DNA of 64,000 nucleotides, taken from NCBI GenBank assembly GCA_027924585.1, contig BSBM01000319.1, forward strand, positions 4,121,001 through 4,185,000, given 5' to 3'. The translations under genes were made by a program, and so were the position numbers. The notes under the pieces are model-generated. The model saw only the letters and a program-made list of their open reading frames with translations, was not told the origin of the DNA and ran no database searches. Source of the DNA: Larix kaempferi (taxonomy: Eukaryota > Streptophyta > Pinopsida > Pinales > Pinaceae). Position 1 is the first letter of the stretch. The number at the start of each line of letters is the position of its first letter. Positions 12,332 through 23,703 of this stretch are shown here, one piece after another.

Positions 12332-14006
12332 TGTTGGCTTAAACTGACCCAAAGGTTTCCAATTAGACCCAGGTTCTTTGCGGTTCTCCCTTTGACCAAC
12401 AAAACCCCTTCGCACCAGCCCTTTCGGAAACAACCTGCGAGCAAGTTGAGGTCTCACCAGAGGTGTATCTTATGGGGTACTGCGGAATCAGGTTTCCACA
12501 GTAAATGATGAGTTGTTTATAAGAACAAGCTGCACAGCGCAGGACAGAAGGATGGCGCTACGGGCCAAGTGATGCGGTACGCAGCAGGATCTATGCTACG
12601 AGCTGTACTGCATAGTGGAGGGAACACTGCGGGCCACACTAAGGGTTTCTTACTACTGCAAATCTTCTACTGGAACTGCGAATCACCCACACTTATCCTC
12701 TACTTGGAAGATCTCAGAAACGTTAAGGCACTGAAATGAATATCACTCATCCATTCATTCAGGCACTTACTGGTTATCTTTCTAGCATTCCTTCTAGAAC
12801 CTGGATTATTACAATGTGAATTGAAATGATAAACATAATTAACTATGCTGCGTTCCTTCACTGTGATTAAGAAAGTATTTAAACTTAAATGACTTATTCA
12901 CGACCTTAACATAGAATTGAAATGTTTGCCATTCATCTGCTTCTGTGGAACCTAACATATCATTCCAAAACTTCTCCTATTGGTAAATGGATATCAAAGT
13001 TCTCATATTACAGCATGCAAGGAAACATTCAAGCATTCATTCTACAGAAAATACAGACAGTCATTCATTCATAAACATCATCACATAACACAGGATTTAA
13101 CGTGGTTCACTTTCCCGGATGGAAAGCTATGTCCAGAAGAACGGTTGGTAATATATTTCTATCAAAAAGGATGGGGAAACCGTTCTTAGTCTGCGCACTC
13201 AGCTGCAGACTCTCCTTTCTCTCGGCTAGGTCTCTGTGCACACAGCTGTAGAGCGTTTACAATATTCTCAACTCAGATAGATTTTACAATACAAAAAGGT
13301 TATCTTCTTAAATTCTCACCAACAACAACCCAAAAAGAGAAGAGCCCCCATCCCATACAAAATGTCTTCTTAAATAGATCATGCCCGAAGGTCATGTCTG
13401 TACAATGTCAAAGACCTAAAACCCAAAACCCTAAGGGTTTCCAAAACTGCGCTAGTTTTCCAAATCGGCTTGCTGGCTCCTGGTAGCGTCTGCTTGATCA
13501 TGGTGGATATCCACGTCCTCATTCTGTCACTACTGGCCTTCCTGTCACATGCGTGCCTGCAGGCTGCTTCTTCCGAACCATTTCTCTCTAACGGTTTTCC
13601 TTCTAAGCGTGCCAAATGTCGCTTTCCTTAACAACCTACGCGTGGATGCCTTCCTATTTTTCCTACATCCGCTGCTCGGCAATCCTGGAATATCTTTCCA
13701 AAAATGGCTACTATTGGTCAAGCCGGTAGCTACACTTGATACTTGTCCAGCACACCGCTTTGCTGGCTCCACGTGGCCTCCTAACTCCGCAGCACTGCTT
13801 CAGCGCAGTACTGGTCTTCATATCACGGCCAAAACTTTGATGCTGCGCACAACTCTGCAGTTTGGTCAAAAGTTGGATGCTGCACGCAACTTAGCACCAT
13901 CCTCAATACTTAGGCAAAATTATGTTTCTGAGCTACGCTCAGCTCAGCTTTCCCTGCTTGCCTCAAAAAGGTGCTTCCAAAACTTCATCTCAAACTGGGC
14001 CCAACA
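12332..14006 (-). repeat. 3' LTR of the 11.4-kb element
   Basis: Begins TGTTGGCTTAAACTGACC on the plus strand and ends GGGCCCAACA. It aligns throughout with 22,023-23,698. Many differences are of the CG-to-CA/TG type expected from deamination of methylated cytosine. Confidence 0.95.
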
Positions 14007-14018
14007 TGCCCCTAACAC
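14007..14018 (-). other. Polypurine tract next to 3' LTR
   Basis: On the minus strand TGTTAGGGGCA runs directly into the LTR start TGTTGGGCC. It is short but correctly placed for plus-strand priming. Confidence 0.6.
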
Positions 14019-14522
14019 TTACATGTGGCTCATCCCCGAGCCACTGATTGTTTCAGCTGTCTCACTCTACGCCGCAACCGGTGGAACAAACTTGGCCGCG
14101 AACTCGTCATATGTATCGCACAACTGCACCACTACTTCTCTTGTATTCTCCTCAACCTGTTTAATTGTCTCAAGCCGTGTTGGAGTTATTTCTTATCCAA
14201 TTTGATCTTGTACCTGCTCCTGGTTATCGCACAGTTCTACTAACTTATCTTCAATTTGCTGCGATACTGCCATGGCATTCTCCAGGAGCTGCTGCAACTG
14301 ATTATCCATCTCAGTCTCTTTTTGTCATAATTCCGGTACTTCTTTCTTTAAGCTGGATATCTCCTTGTATCTCGGTAGCCTTTCTCTGGGTGGCAGAGCT
14401 TTAACCTCTGCTTTAAACTTGTCCAGCGTGGTCTGTTTTTCTTGTACCGCGATCTTGACCTACAGCAACCCTTGATCCTCTTCAAGGGTCAGTTCTTCTT
14501 CTCTAAAGGAAGGTTCGGACAT
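14019..14522 (-). pseudogene. Extra ORF between integrase and 3' LTR, coiled-coil-like
   Basis: One frame of 168 codons from ATG (14,522) to TAA (14,019-14,021) holds together apart from in-frame TAG, TGA, TAA and TAG codons. Composition is that of an alpha-helical coiled coil: Glu/Lys/Gln/Leu-rich runs such as EEELTLEED, SLKKEVPEL, QLQQLLENAM and IEDKLVELCDNQEQVQDQ. No signal peptide, transmembrane segment or retroviral motif is visible. The terminal stop lies at the purine tract, so the ORF fills the slot where env-like ORFs sit in some plant elements. Function unknown. It begins about 600 bp after the integrase stop, so it would need its own translation route. Confidence 0.55.
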
Positions 14523-15129
14523 TCATTAATGAGTTAGCGGCTAAGGTAGACAGAATACAGATGGCTACTAGCTCAGAGAGGTTAATCACAAGAAAATTCG
14601 AAGTGCTTGGTAACGCCTGCGAGTCTCCGAACAGAGTTATTTATAGGCGCAGTAGACCCTCTCCCGCACCCTTCAAAGGCTAGATAAGCAATTAATGTGG
14701 TGTCCATTGGCTAATTTGAGCGGATCCTTCAGTATTTTCTGTCGTCAGTGTGCTCAGAACGGCTATCTTCTCTTTAAATGCTGAAGCGGTTGCTGTAACG
14801 GTCATCTAACGGCTATTTTTCTAAAAAGCCATGCAACAACTATTTTTCTCTGGGTGTTGTGACGAACTGCGCGACAAGCCATCTGCAACCCTGCCTGGCT
14901 ACTTCGCAGTGTAAAAAATTTCCAACTGCGCGGCTTCCTCTCTCTCTATATATTTTTCTTCTTCTCTCTTTTTTTTTTCCTTCCGCGCAGCTTCAATAGT
15001 GTTGCGCGGTGCATAGGTCATTCTTCTTATCATACCTTCTTCCTTTTATCATACATGTATAGACTCCTTTACATTTCTAGTGTCCACTTTCAACTATACT
15101 TGACACTTAGAACTTCCTTCCTTTGTTCG
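14523..15129 (-). other. Non-coding spacer after integrase
   Basis: No coding frame or RNA gene recognised. It contains a pyrimidine-rich, TATA-containing stretch (14,938-14,985) on the plus strand. Confidence 0.5.
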
Positions 15130-16270
15130 TTATGCAGGATTCTGCGAAGCAGTGCTATCATGGTATAGCTATAGCCTGCTTCCATTTATTAAAGTTGGCA
15201 AGGTATCACCAGCTAAATTGGCTAACTGGACTGCACCAGTGTTAGTAACATGTATCACAGTATATGGGCCAAGCCAATGCATCTTAAATTTACCAGGGAA
15301 TTTCATGAATTTGCTATCATACAGGAGGACTAGATCACCTACCTGAAAAACACTTGCTCTTTATATGGTGATCATGCCATGCTTTCTCGCGGTCCTTTTG
15401 AGCTTGCTGGTGGAAGCCTACGATGAAGCGATCTTCCTCCAAGCCTAGTAAGTGTAGTAATCTTTCTTCTAAAGCTTCGCAGTCTGCCATCCCTATAAAT
15501 GCAGCGATTCTCAAACTAGGGACAATATATTCCATAGGAATTATAGCCTCTTGCCCATAAACCAACCGAAAGGGTGTCTGTCGTGTCAATTTATTGCATG
15601 TGGCCCTGTATGCCCATAGCACAGATGAGACGCGCAGGTCCCAATCGTCTCTATTTACATTGCACACCTTAGTGAGTGCATTCTACAATATTTTATTGAA
15701 ATCCTCTATAGAGCCATTCGCCTGTGGATGATATGGAGTACTGCGTTGATGACGAATGTGGAATTCCTCTGTAATCACCTCAATCATCTTGTTCAGAAAG
15801 CGAGTACCTTGGTCACTCATCAAAATCTTCGAACAGCCAAATCTGGTGAGTATTTCTTCAAAAATAAACTGCGCAGCAGTACTGGCGCTGCAATCCTTAA
15901 CTGGTTTTGCTTCTGCCCATCTAGTGAGGTAATCTGTATCAGTAATAATATACCTTGCATCCGTTCTTTTTCCTGGTGGGTTTATAGGACCCACAAATTC
16001 TATTGCCCATTTTTCAAATGGCTGCAGTGTCAACTATAGATTCAATGGCATCTCATCTCGGCGTGATGGTTTTCCTATCCTCTGACAAACATCACAGTTC
16101 CTACAATGTTCTTTGGCATCTTTATGGAGTGTAGGCCACCATAGCCCTACGCGCAATATCTTCTGTGTAGTATCCCTTCCTGCATAGTGACCTCCCACGA
16201 TTCCTGAGTGTGCATCTACTAGAATAAATGGCTTCTCATGATTGAGTATGCACCTATGCAGGACTTAATC
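15130..16270 (-). pseudogene. Integrase of the 11.4-kb element
   Basis: Read on the minus strand. The N-terminal zinc domain has HSGIVGGH and CRNCDVC near 16,250-16,090. The core follows with catalytic Asp in WAIEFVGPI, Asp in LMSDQGTRF and Glu in NGSIEDFNK. Conserved downstream blocks are NRDDWDLR, LVYGQEA and AWHDHH. The C-terminal part (VGDLVLLYDS, HWLGPY, NGSRLYLYHD) ends at a TAA at 15,130-15,132. The DDE triad is intact, but in-frame stops occur near 16,035 and 15,680. No chromodomain is seen after the core, unlike the chromoviruses elsewhere in the window. Confidence 0.9.
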
Positions 16271-17797
16271 CGGCCCAAGTTTATATAACTAACCTACAAT
16301 TATATTGAAGTTCGCGGTGCACAACACTAACTATTTTTTCTGCTGGACCGAGAATTCCTGGGGTGCCAGTCCTGTGGTTAGGAAGTCAATGATGTCCTTG
16401 TAATAATCATCGGCAACCTGTATACTAAATAACTGCGCATCAGGAAGACTGTCTTCAATATTTGTCGGCTCCTCTCCTGACTCGATCCTTGACAGATGAT
16501 CAGGTCCCAAGTTTAGTCTACCTGGCTTGACAATAATTTCAAAGTCATATTCCTGGAACAGCAATAGCCATCGGCATATGCGTCCCCCTAACACTGGCTT
16601 GTTGACCAAATATTTCAACGTAGAATGGTCAGTAAACATAAGGAAGTGTGATCCCAGCATGTAGTGTCTAAATTTCTGTAGGGCATATACCATCGCAAGG
16701 CCTTCCCTCTCAGTAGTAGTATAGTTCTTTTATGATGTTTAAAGCTTTCTGCTAGAAAATGCAATAGGGTGGTTAATACCTCCCTCTCCTAGCTGAGCTA
16801 ACATGATCCCTAGGTTAATACATGATGCGTCAACATGGACATGGAATGGCTTCGTCTAGTCTGGAAAGACTAGAATCGGCGCAGTGACCATATTTTCTTT
16901 TAATGTGTCAAAACCCTGTTCGCATTCTGCATTCCAAATGAATAGTGCGTCCTTCTTCAGCAGCTTTTCCATTGCTGCGGTTATCTGTGCATAACCCTTT
17001 ATAAATTTCCTGTAATATCCAGTATGGCCTAATGTAGATCGCAACATCTTGACTGAATTTGGTGTTGGTAAGTTTGCAATAACTACAATCTTCGCAAGGT
17101 CTACCATCAATCCTTGCTTACAGACAATGTGGCCAAGTAAAATTCCATAAGGCACACAGAAAATACACTTTTTCAAATTCAAGGATATTTGATGCTGTCA
17201 ACACTTCTCGAGCATCATGTGGAGATTCGTGCAATGATTTTTCAATAGACCAAATACAATCCAATCATCAAAATACTCTTCTAAAAACTTGTGCATAAAA
17301 TCTTTAAATGCTGCGACGATGACTCTGGAGAATATGGCAGGTGCGTTCTTCAACCCAAAAGCCATGACGGTGTACTGGAATGACCCCCATTCTGTAGCAA
17401 ATGTTGTCTTATGCCTATCCGCAGGATCAATCCTGATCTAATGATAACCAGAGAAACCATCAGTGAAATAATATGCCTCATTTCCTCCAATGTTATCAAG
17501 TACTTCGTCTGTGAATGGAGTGGGAAATGGATCGCGCATGGAAGCATCGTTCAGCTTTCTTAGATCCACACAAATCCTGATCTCACCTTTTGCTTTCTTG
17601 TCTTGAACAACCATGGGGCTAATCCATTCCGATTCTTCGACTGGTTCAATTATTCCTGCTTCTAGCATCTTATCTAACTCTGCGCGGACCTTTTCCTTAT
17701 AGCGCGGATTTAATCTATATGGCCTTTGCTTGACAGGCTTAACACCTAGCTTTAAAGGTATTTTCATGACCCCTAGGTCTCCAAAAATTCCTTTCAT
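16271..17797 (-). pseudogene. Reverse transcriptase and RNase H of the 11.4-kb element
   Basis: Copies element RNA into DNA and removes the RNA strand. RT begins after the PR-RT spacer with KQRPYRLNP, ISPMVVQDKK, ICVDLRKLN and TDGFSGYH (17,797-17,438). The YXDD box is YFDDW near 17,270, and LLGHIVCKQG and GHTGYYRKF follow (17,182-16,900). RNase H starts at FHVHVDAS, then TTEREGLAMVYALQKFRHY and FTDHSTLKYLVNK (16,730-16,600). Frameshifts separate 17,797-17,438 from the YFDD block, and stops lie near 16,860 and 16,730. The order RT-RNH-INT identifies Ty3/gypsy. Confidence 0.9.
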
Positions 17798-18194
17798 CTC
17801 TGTAAATTTTGTTGGAAACAGTTCCTGATACTCAAGTAAGGTATCTGTGATCTATGCAATAGTCTGATCGTCCCAATAATCCCCTATTGATGCAAACTTC
17901 GGCTCTTTGTCTGTGCCAATGTTCACTTTTTATGTTTTTACTAGTCCAGTCATATCTGGGATTTCCAGCAGAGGTCCTTCTACCTCACACGCGCCTTCTG
18001 ATTATGGTATGTCTATGTTGTGCGGGTCCTCCTCATCATCTTCATTTGTATCATTGGTATCTTTAGCTAAGTTGTAACACTCGATCAAGTGCTCTTCATG
18101 TTCCTTCCATTCTGACTGTAGGTGCGCAGGAACGGACTCTGTCCCAAAAAACTCCTGCAATGTTATGTTTTGATGATGACAATCGTCCTGGAAT

Positions 18195-18778
18195 ATGTGC
18201 TTCTTGATTAGCTATAATGCTTCATGGATTAATGGATTCTCGTCTTCAAAACTGAATTCCTTCTGGAAGTTTGTAGCGAGCAGCTCCCAATCAGTGAGTT
18301 CACTGCGCAACTCCAGGTCAAGGTACCATTTCTCTCGGATACCCGCATCCAATGTATGTACAAATAAATGTACCCATTCTGTAAGTGGTATTTCCACCCA
18401 TTCCTTTGAACAGATTTCAATGTGCTGACTAGGGTCTGTCTGTCCATTATACTTTTGAAAGGGTAAAGTAACATTTTCGGCGAACCGGATCTGCATCTTA
18501 GTTCTGCATTGATCCCAAGTGGTCAATGTTTTCTTATGTGCATTCTACCATCTGGCAGGTGTATCATGCAATGCTATATCTAAAGCTGGAAATCTGTGCT
18601 CATCTGGTATAACTGCAGTATATTCCCTTATGAAACTGTAAACATTAGCAGAACCATCATATGAGGGAATAGGACTCACCTCTTTTCCGATCCAGCACAG
18701 TGATTTCGTAACCTGCGCACATCTTCTTGCTGATACTTCATGCATGCAGCTTTGCCAATTCTCCAATCCTGTATCCAA
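18195..18778 (-). pseudogene. Gag-like helical domain between PR and RT
   Basis: On the minus strand the translation IPSYDGSANVYSFIREYTAV, then PALDIALHDTPARW, and after one stop TTWDQCRTKMQIRF, TDPSQHIEICSKEWVE and IREKWYLDLE resembles the capsid-type region of plant gag (W-x-W helix pairs, then a catalytic-free helical block). It lies 3' of the protease and 5' of RT, separate from the real gag at 19.4-21.4 kb. I recall similar arrangements in annotated plant polyproteins but cannot check here. Role unknown. Confidence 0.5.
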
Positions 18779-18805
18779 GTCAGAGATACAAGAAGTGTCA
18801 CATCG

Positions 18806-19312
18806 CTAGCTGAGCATACCGTCCACAGTAGGATTAATGTAGTCTTCCTTGTTCGCAGTCAGCTGGTATAGTCGGTCTAAATCTTGAGCTTGGGATTCCT
18901 CCTGAATCAGCTCACTGTATCTATCACCATCTTTAGGATCCAATGGTGCAATGACCCTAAGATGCTTCCCTTCAAATATCATCTTCTTTGTCTTCAAGTT
19001 TATGATAGCCAAGTTATCCATAGCCCAATCAATTCCCAATATTGCTGGAAAAGGTTGGCTATCATCCACAATTTCAATAACCTCAAAGTCTACATGACTC
19101 TGTACTCTGTCAATGTCAACTACTACATTAGCTAAGTGGCCAAAAGGTATGACCTTCTCCTGATTAGCCATTCGTAACTGGATAGGTGACCAGAGCAACT
19201 TTGGTCGACCCATCTGCTGCCATGTCTGCTTAGTCAAGACATTCACTTCTGATCCCAGATCAAGGATGACTTCATCCATTTCAAAATCTCCTATCTGTGC
19301 AGTAAGCCTCAT
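18806..19312 (-). pseudogene. Retropepsin-like protease of the 11.4-kb element
   Basis: A 168-codon open frame on the minus strand. The active site reads VILDLGSEVNVL; the usual D-T/S-G has Leu at the second position. The distal AILGIDWAMDN block is the conserved hydrophobic-hydrophobic-Gly motif of retropepsins. It would process the polyprotein inside the particle. The D-L-G change probably reduces or removes activity, although some plant elements carry non-canonical sites. Confidence 0.75.
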
Positions 19313-19399
19313 CTCTCGGCCTGTTCTTTTTTGCTTCCTTATATGATGTACAACGCTATCTAGAGTCTCTGTTGCAATCTAAGGTTCATACTGGCTGAT

Positions 19400-21376
19400 A
19401 AACTTCTAGAGCTCTACAATGGCTTTTTCTCTTTTTAGTAACTTCATGCAGCTTCACAAGAACTGCGCAACAGAAGTACGGACATCTATCGCAGTACTTG
19501 TTTTATCATACAGGGTCGGCATGTCGTCAACATGCGGTGTTTCACTGCGTAGTGGGATCCTTGATGACTTATCTGTTGGTTCTCTAAAGGTATCCCGTGC
19601 GTCAATGAAGATCTCCTTGTTCTTCTGTAGGTTAAGAGGGGGTGCTTTTCCTGGAGCTTTCCTTATCCATACTATTTCAAGGGGATCCTTCTTCGTATGT
19701 GCCTCCCCTGATGTTGAAGCTTCCGCTCCTCTGTCCCGGCCTGTATCAGTACCACTGCGCGTGACCACATTAATGCTCGGATCCACTGGTCTATTCTCTA
19801 CTGCGATCCACTGGACATTTGGATTCGGAGCCTCTGTTCGTCTTCTCTTTTGCATTTCCACCTCTAATACTGGGCAATCTTCAATGACATGCTCAAACAA
19901 TTTATAATAATTGCATGTAGTGCACGGGTTAACACAATCTCTAGACACGTGCCAGGGTTGGCCACAGTTATAACAAATGACTTGGCTGCGGCCTCTTCCT
20001 TGTACCGGACCAGCATTTCTTCCTCTGCCATGGTATCCACCACCACGACCTCTGTATCCTCCTTGGTCATATTGTGCATTTTCTTGTTTCGACTGGGTAT
20101 CTTCTTATACACGGTACAATCCATCACCTCGCATTGAGTCCATATCCATTTTTCTTTCATTCATTAATTCATATGCACGGCAGTTGGATTCATCATGTCC
20201 AACTGATTTACAGAAATTGCAGTATAAATTCTTAGGAGTTTTCACATATTTCTGGATTAGGTAACAGTCTTCAGGTCTAAGTCCTGTGGTTCTGCAAATT
20301 TCACACCATGGGGCCTGATTCTGATTTAATGGGTTAGGCGCACCACTGTTAATATAGTCATGGAATAGAGGGAAATGCTCGCAGTCATGACCTTCTCCTT
20401 TATAACTTGTACACCAGACCTCCTGTCTAGGTTCATATCTTTTTTCTTTACCCTTTTTCATACTTTGTAGTTCAAGTGTCAGGGTGGTCAGCTAGTTCTG
20501 GATCTGAGACATCCCAGAACTAGTATCACCAATCAGCGAAGCTTCCAGCTTCATTGCAATTTCCAAGGCCTCTTCCTGGGATAGAACCTTCTGCTGCATC
20601 AATGGTAATGTTATATGAGGTAACAGCGCATGAATGAACCATTCTTTATGTTCTTCTGGTGGTATAACAAAACTTACTTGTTCTAGTAAGGTCTTAAATT
20701 TTTGATAAAATTCCGAGACCATATCAGTTGGTCTCTGCTTTAATTCCTTTAGCTCAATTATACACTGAGACTCAGACTTAGTTTTCTTGAACTCTACCAC
20801 CAGCGCGACTTTAATTTCTGCGAGGGTTCTCGGTTGTACAATAGAGTATTTCATAAACCAATGTAACGCTCTATCCCTGAAAGTGGTGATGAGCTGTGCT
20901 TGCTTCACGGCATCGTCCTGGATTTGTCTTACACTCCATACGGCTTCACAAAGGAACCAATGTTGATCAGGGTCTTCTAGTCCAGTTCCTTTGAATATTG
21001 GTAGTTTCATATCAGTGTTTGCCATTGTGCTATTAGGTGGTGGGGCGCCGAGATTAGTGTGCGGCTGCTGTAAAGGGATCTGCGCAGTAAATACAAATGG
21101 GACTATCGGGAGAGATGGACTAGGCTGAGTCTTCTACGGGGTGGGTTGCATAGTGGGTGGGTTCTGCGATAAGGGTGGCACGGTTTGTGCAGCCAGCGGA
21201 TTCTCAGGGGTAAATGATTGTGCAACTTCGCTATCAAGATCGCAGGGGATCTCAGTATCTATATGAAGTTTAGGGCCTTCTGGATTCTTATTAATTTTAT
21301 ATATCTTACCACTTCTAAGGGTATGTGTCTCTTCGTTGGAATCAATATATGTACTGTTTATCATGACAAACTTCAA
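19400..21376 (-). pseudogene. gag of the 11.4-kb element, with about five CCHC-type knuckles
   Basis: On the minus strand the frame from ATG 21,376 (MKFVMINSTY, THTLRSGKIY) passes one stop near 21,132 and continues in the same frame into the capsid core (21,025-20,492): FKGTGLEDPDQHWFLCEAVW, TFRDRALHWFMKY and EFYQKFKTLLEQVSF. Zinc-knuckle candidates follow: CTSYKGEGHDC, CEICRTTGLRPEDC, CNFCKSVGHDESNC (20,400-20,170), then after a frameshift through an RGRGGGYHGRGR segment, CYNCGQPWHVSRDC and CTTCNYYKLFEHVIEDC (19,990-19,870). Two have incomplete ligand sets. A charged linker rich in RRRTEAP and PLRSETP (19,860-19,454) leads to PR. Confidence 0.8.
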
Positions 21377-21381
21377 GCATA

Positions 21382-21760
21382 TTACTGCATTCTTAGAACA
21401 CCTTTCTCAGCTAACAGCATCTTAATGTATAGACTGAGATTGTTCAGAAACTTACCTTGGAATCCTCCGAAAAAATGTGCTTCTGCTTGGCTATAGGATT
21501 TGAGTGTGTCTACATCAAATTCTATTACAAAGCCTTCTAGCATATGATCGACCCAATAATCAACTGTGCGTGACAACGGGCTGTCCAAGGTTGTAAGCTC
21601 GGGAGTCCATTTTGTAGGAACTCCTCCTTGGAAACAGTTTTTCTTCTCTGCAAGCCGCGAGATCCACGCATGTAGCTCGTTTGGAAATGATGCCCAAAAG
21701 ATCTCGTGAATGTCGTCCAATAGATATCTATCTGACCACTATGTATCGCTTAGACGTGGA
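21382..21760 (-). pseudogene. Short ORF upstream of gag, unrecognised
   Basis: A minus-strand frame of 112 codons from 21,720 (MDDIHEIFWASFPNELHAWI...) in a different frame from gag. Hydrophobic-aromatic with WVDHML and FFGGFQGKF; no motif known to me. It could be the shifted N-terminal part of gag or a leader ORF. Confidence 0.35.
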
Positions 21761-21897
21761 TGTCTATTTTCTTGTCTGTTAAAATCGCTTATGGTCTTAT
21801 CCCACCAAGCTTGGATTTCTGTCTTTTCAGGATGCCAATAGTCAGATCCTTCGGGGAACTGATATTCTTCTTCACACATCGTGATTGCAACTCAATG

Positions 21898-22020
21898 GAA
21901 CCATTTCAACTCATCATGGATTCTAGCGTGGCAACAGAACCATTTCAACTCATCATGGATTCTAGCGCGGTAATGGAACCATTTCAACTCATCATGGATT
22001 CTAGTGTGGCAACGGAACCA
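21898..22020 (-). repeat. 39-bp tandem repeat containing the primer-binding site
   Basis: GGAACCA anchors recur at exact 39-bp spacing (21,898; 21,937; 21,976; 22,015). Each unit carries CATTTCAACTCATCATGGAT and a GTGGCAAC-type end. The last unit abuts the LTR, so the sequence bearing the PBS is present about three times. Confidence 0.9.
22008..22020 (-). other. Primer-binding site, tRNA-Glu type
   Basis: On the minus strand TGGTTCCGTTGCC starts two bases (AA) after the 5' LTR end CCAACA. It complements the 3' end GGCAACGGAACCA expected of plant cytosolic tRNA-Glu (identification from memory of plant tRNA-Glu). Upstream repeat units carry one- and two-mismatch versions at 21,930-21,942 and 21,969-21,981. 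Confidence 0.7.
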
Positions 22021-22022
22021 TT

Positions 22023-23698
22023 TGTTGGATTAAACTGACCCAGAGGTTTCGAATTAGAGCCAGGTTCTTTGCGGTTCTCCCTTTGACCAACAAAACCCCT
22101 TCACATTGGCCCTTTAGGAAACAACCTGTGAGCAGGTTGAGGTCTCACCCGAGGTGTATCTTATGGGGTACTGCGGAATCAGGTTTCCACAGTAAATGAT
22201 GAGTTGTTTATAAGAACAAGATGCGCAGCGCAAGACAGAAGGATGGAGCTGCGGGCCAAGTGATGCGGTACGCAGCAGGATCTATGCTGCAAGAGGTACT
22301 GCGCAGTGGAGGCAACACTGTGGGCCGCACTAAGGGTTTTTTACTGCTGCGAATCTTCTACTGGAACTGCGAATCACCCACACTTATCCTCTACTTGGAA
22401 GATCTCAGAAACGTTAAGGAACTGAAATGAATATCACTCATCCATTCATTCAGGAACTTGCCGGTTATCTTTCTAGCATTCCTTCTAGAACTTGGATTAT
22501 TACAATGTGAACTGAAATGATAAACATGATTAACTTTGCTGCGTTCCTTCACTGTGCTTAAGAAAGTATTTAAACTTAAATGACTGATTCACGACCTTAA
22601 CATAGAATTGAAATGTTTTCCATTCATCTGCTTCCGTGGAACCTAACATATCATTCCCAAAATTCTCCTATTGGTAAATGCATATCAAAGTTCTCATATT
22701 ACAGCATGCAAGGAAACATTCAAGCATTCATTCTACAGAAAATACAAACAGTCATTCATTCATAAACATCATCACATAACATAGGATTTAACGTGGTTCA
22801 CTTCCCCAGATGGAAAGCTACGTCCACAAGAATGGTTGGTAATATATTTCTTTCAAAAGGGATGGGGCAACCGTTCTTAGTCTGCGCACTCAGCTGCAGA
22901 CTCTCCTTTCTCTCAGCTAGGTCTCTGCGCATACAGCTGCAGAGCCTTTACAATATTCTCAGCTCAGAGAGATTTTACAATACAAAAAGGTTATCTTCTT
23001 AAATTCTCACCAACAACAACCCAAAAAGAGAATAACCCCCATCCCATACAAAATGTCTTCTTAAATAGATCATGCCCGAAGGTCATGTCTATACAATGTT
23101 GAAGACCTAAAACCCAAAACCCTAAGGGTTTCCAAAACTGCGTTGGTTTTCCAAACCGGCTTGCTGGCTCCTAGTAGCGTATGCTTGATCATGGCAGATC
23201 TCCACATCCTCATTCTGTCACTACCGGCCTTCCTGTTGCACGCATGCCTCTAGGAAGCTTTTGCTGAACCGTTTCTCTCTAATGATTTTTCCTTCTAAGC
23301 GTGCCAAACGTCGCTTTCCTTAACAACCCACGCGTGGCCTCCTTCCTGTTTTTCCTACGTCCGCCGCTCGACAATCCTGGAATATATTTCCAAAAATGGC
23401 TGCTACCGGTCGAGCCGGTAGCTACACTTGATACTTGTCTAGCACACTGCTTTGCTGGCTCCACGTGGCCTCCTAACTCCGCAGCACTACTTCAGCGCAG
23501 TACTGGTCTTCGCATCACGACCAAAACTTTGATGCTGCGCACAACTCCGCAGTTTGGTCAAAAGTTGGATGCTGCACGCAACTTCGCAGGATCCTCAATA
23601 CTTAGCCAAAATTGTGTTTCTGAGCTGCGCTCAGCTCAGCTTTCCCTGCTTGCCTAAAAAAGGTGCTTCCAAAACTTCATCTCAACCTGGGCCCAACA
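22023..23698 (-). repeat. 5' LTR of the 11.4-kb element
   Basis: Plus-strand start TGTTGGATTAAACTGACC, end GGGCCCAACA; partner of 12,332-14,006. It would carry the promoter on the minus strand. Confidence 0.95.
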
Positions 23699-23703
23699 CC
23701 TAC
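23699..23703. repeat. Target-site duplication CCTAC (right)
   Basis: Second copy of CCTAC directly after GGGCCCAACA; pairs with 12,327-12,331. Confidence 0.9.

Larger units (their letters stand above)
12332..23698 (-). mobile_element. Complete 11,367-bp Ty3/gypsy element (minus strand)
   Basis: Two LTRs of 1,675 and 1,676 bp, TSD CCTAC, a PBS next to the right LTR and a purine tract next to the left LTR define a structurally complete element read on the minus strand. Order: 5' LTR, tRNA-Glu-type PBS within a 39-bp repeat, gag with several CCHC knuckles, PR, a gag-like spacer domain, RT, RNase H, integrase, and a separate coiled-coil-like ORF before the 3' LTR. Coding regions carry scattered stops and frameshifts, so it is not expected to be active. 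By eye the first 200 bp of the two LTRs differ at roughly 8 percent of sites. Confidence 0.95.

Noticed and set aside
13549-14205. 218-codon plus-strand frame, the longest simple ORF of its area
   Set aside because: It runs antisense through the 3' LTR, the purine tract and the coiled-coil ORF of the 11.4-kb element. The copy in the other LTR (from 23,301) is shortened and shifted.
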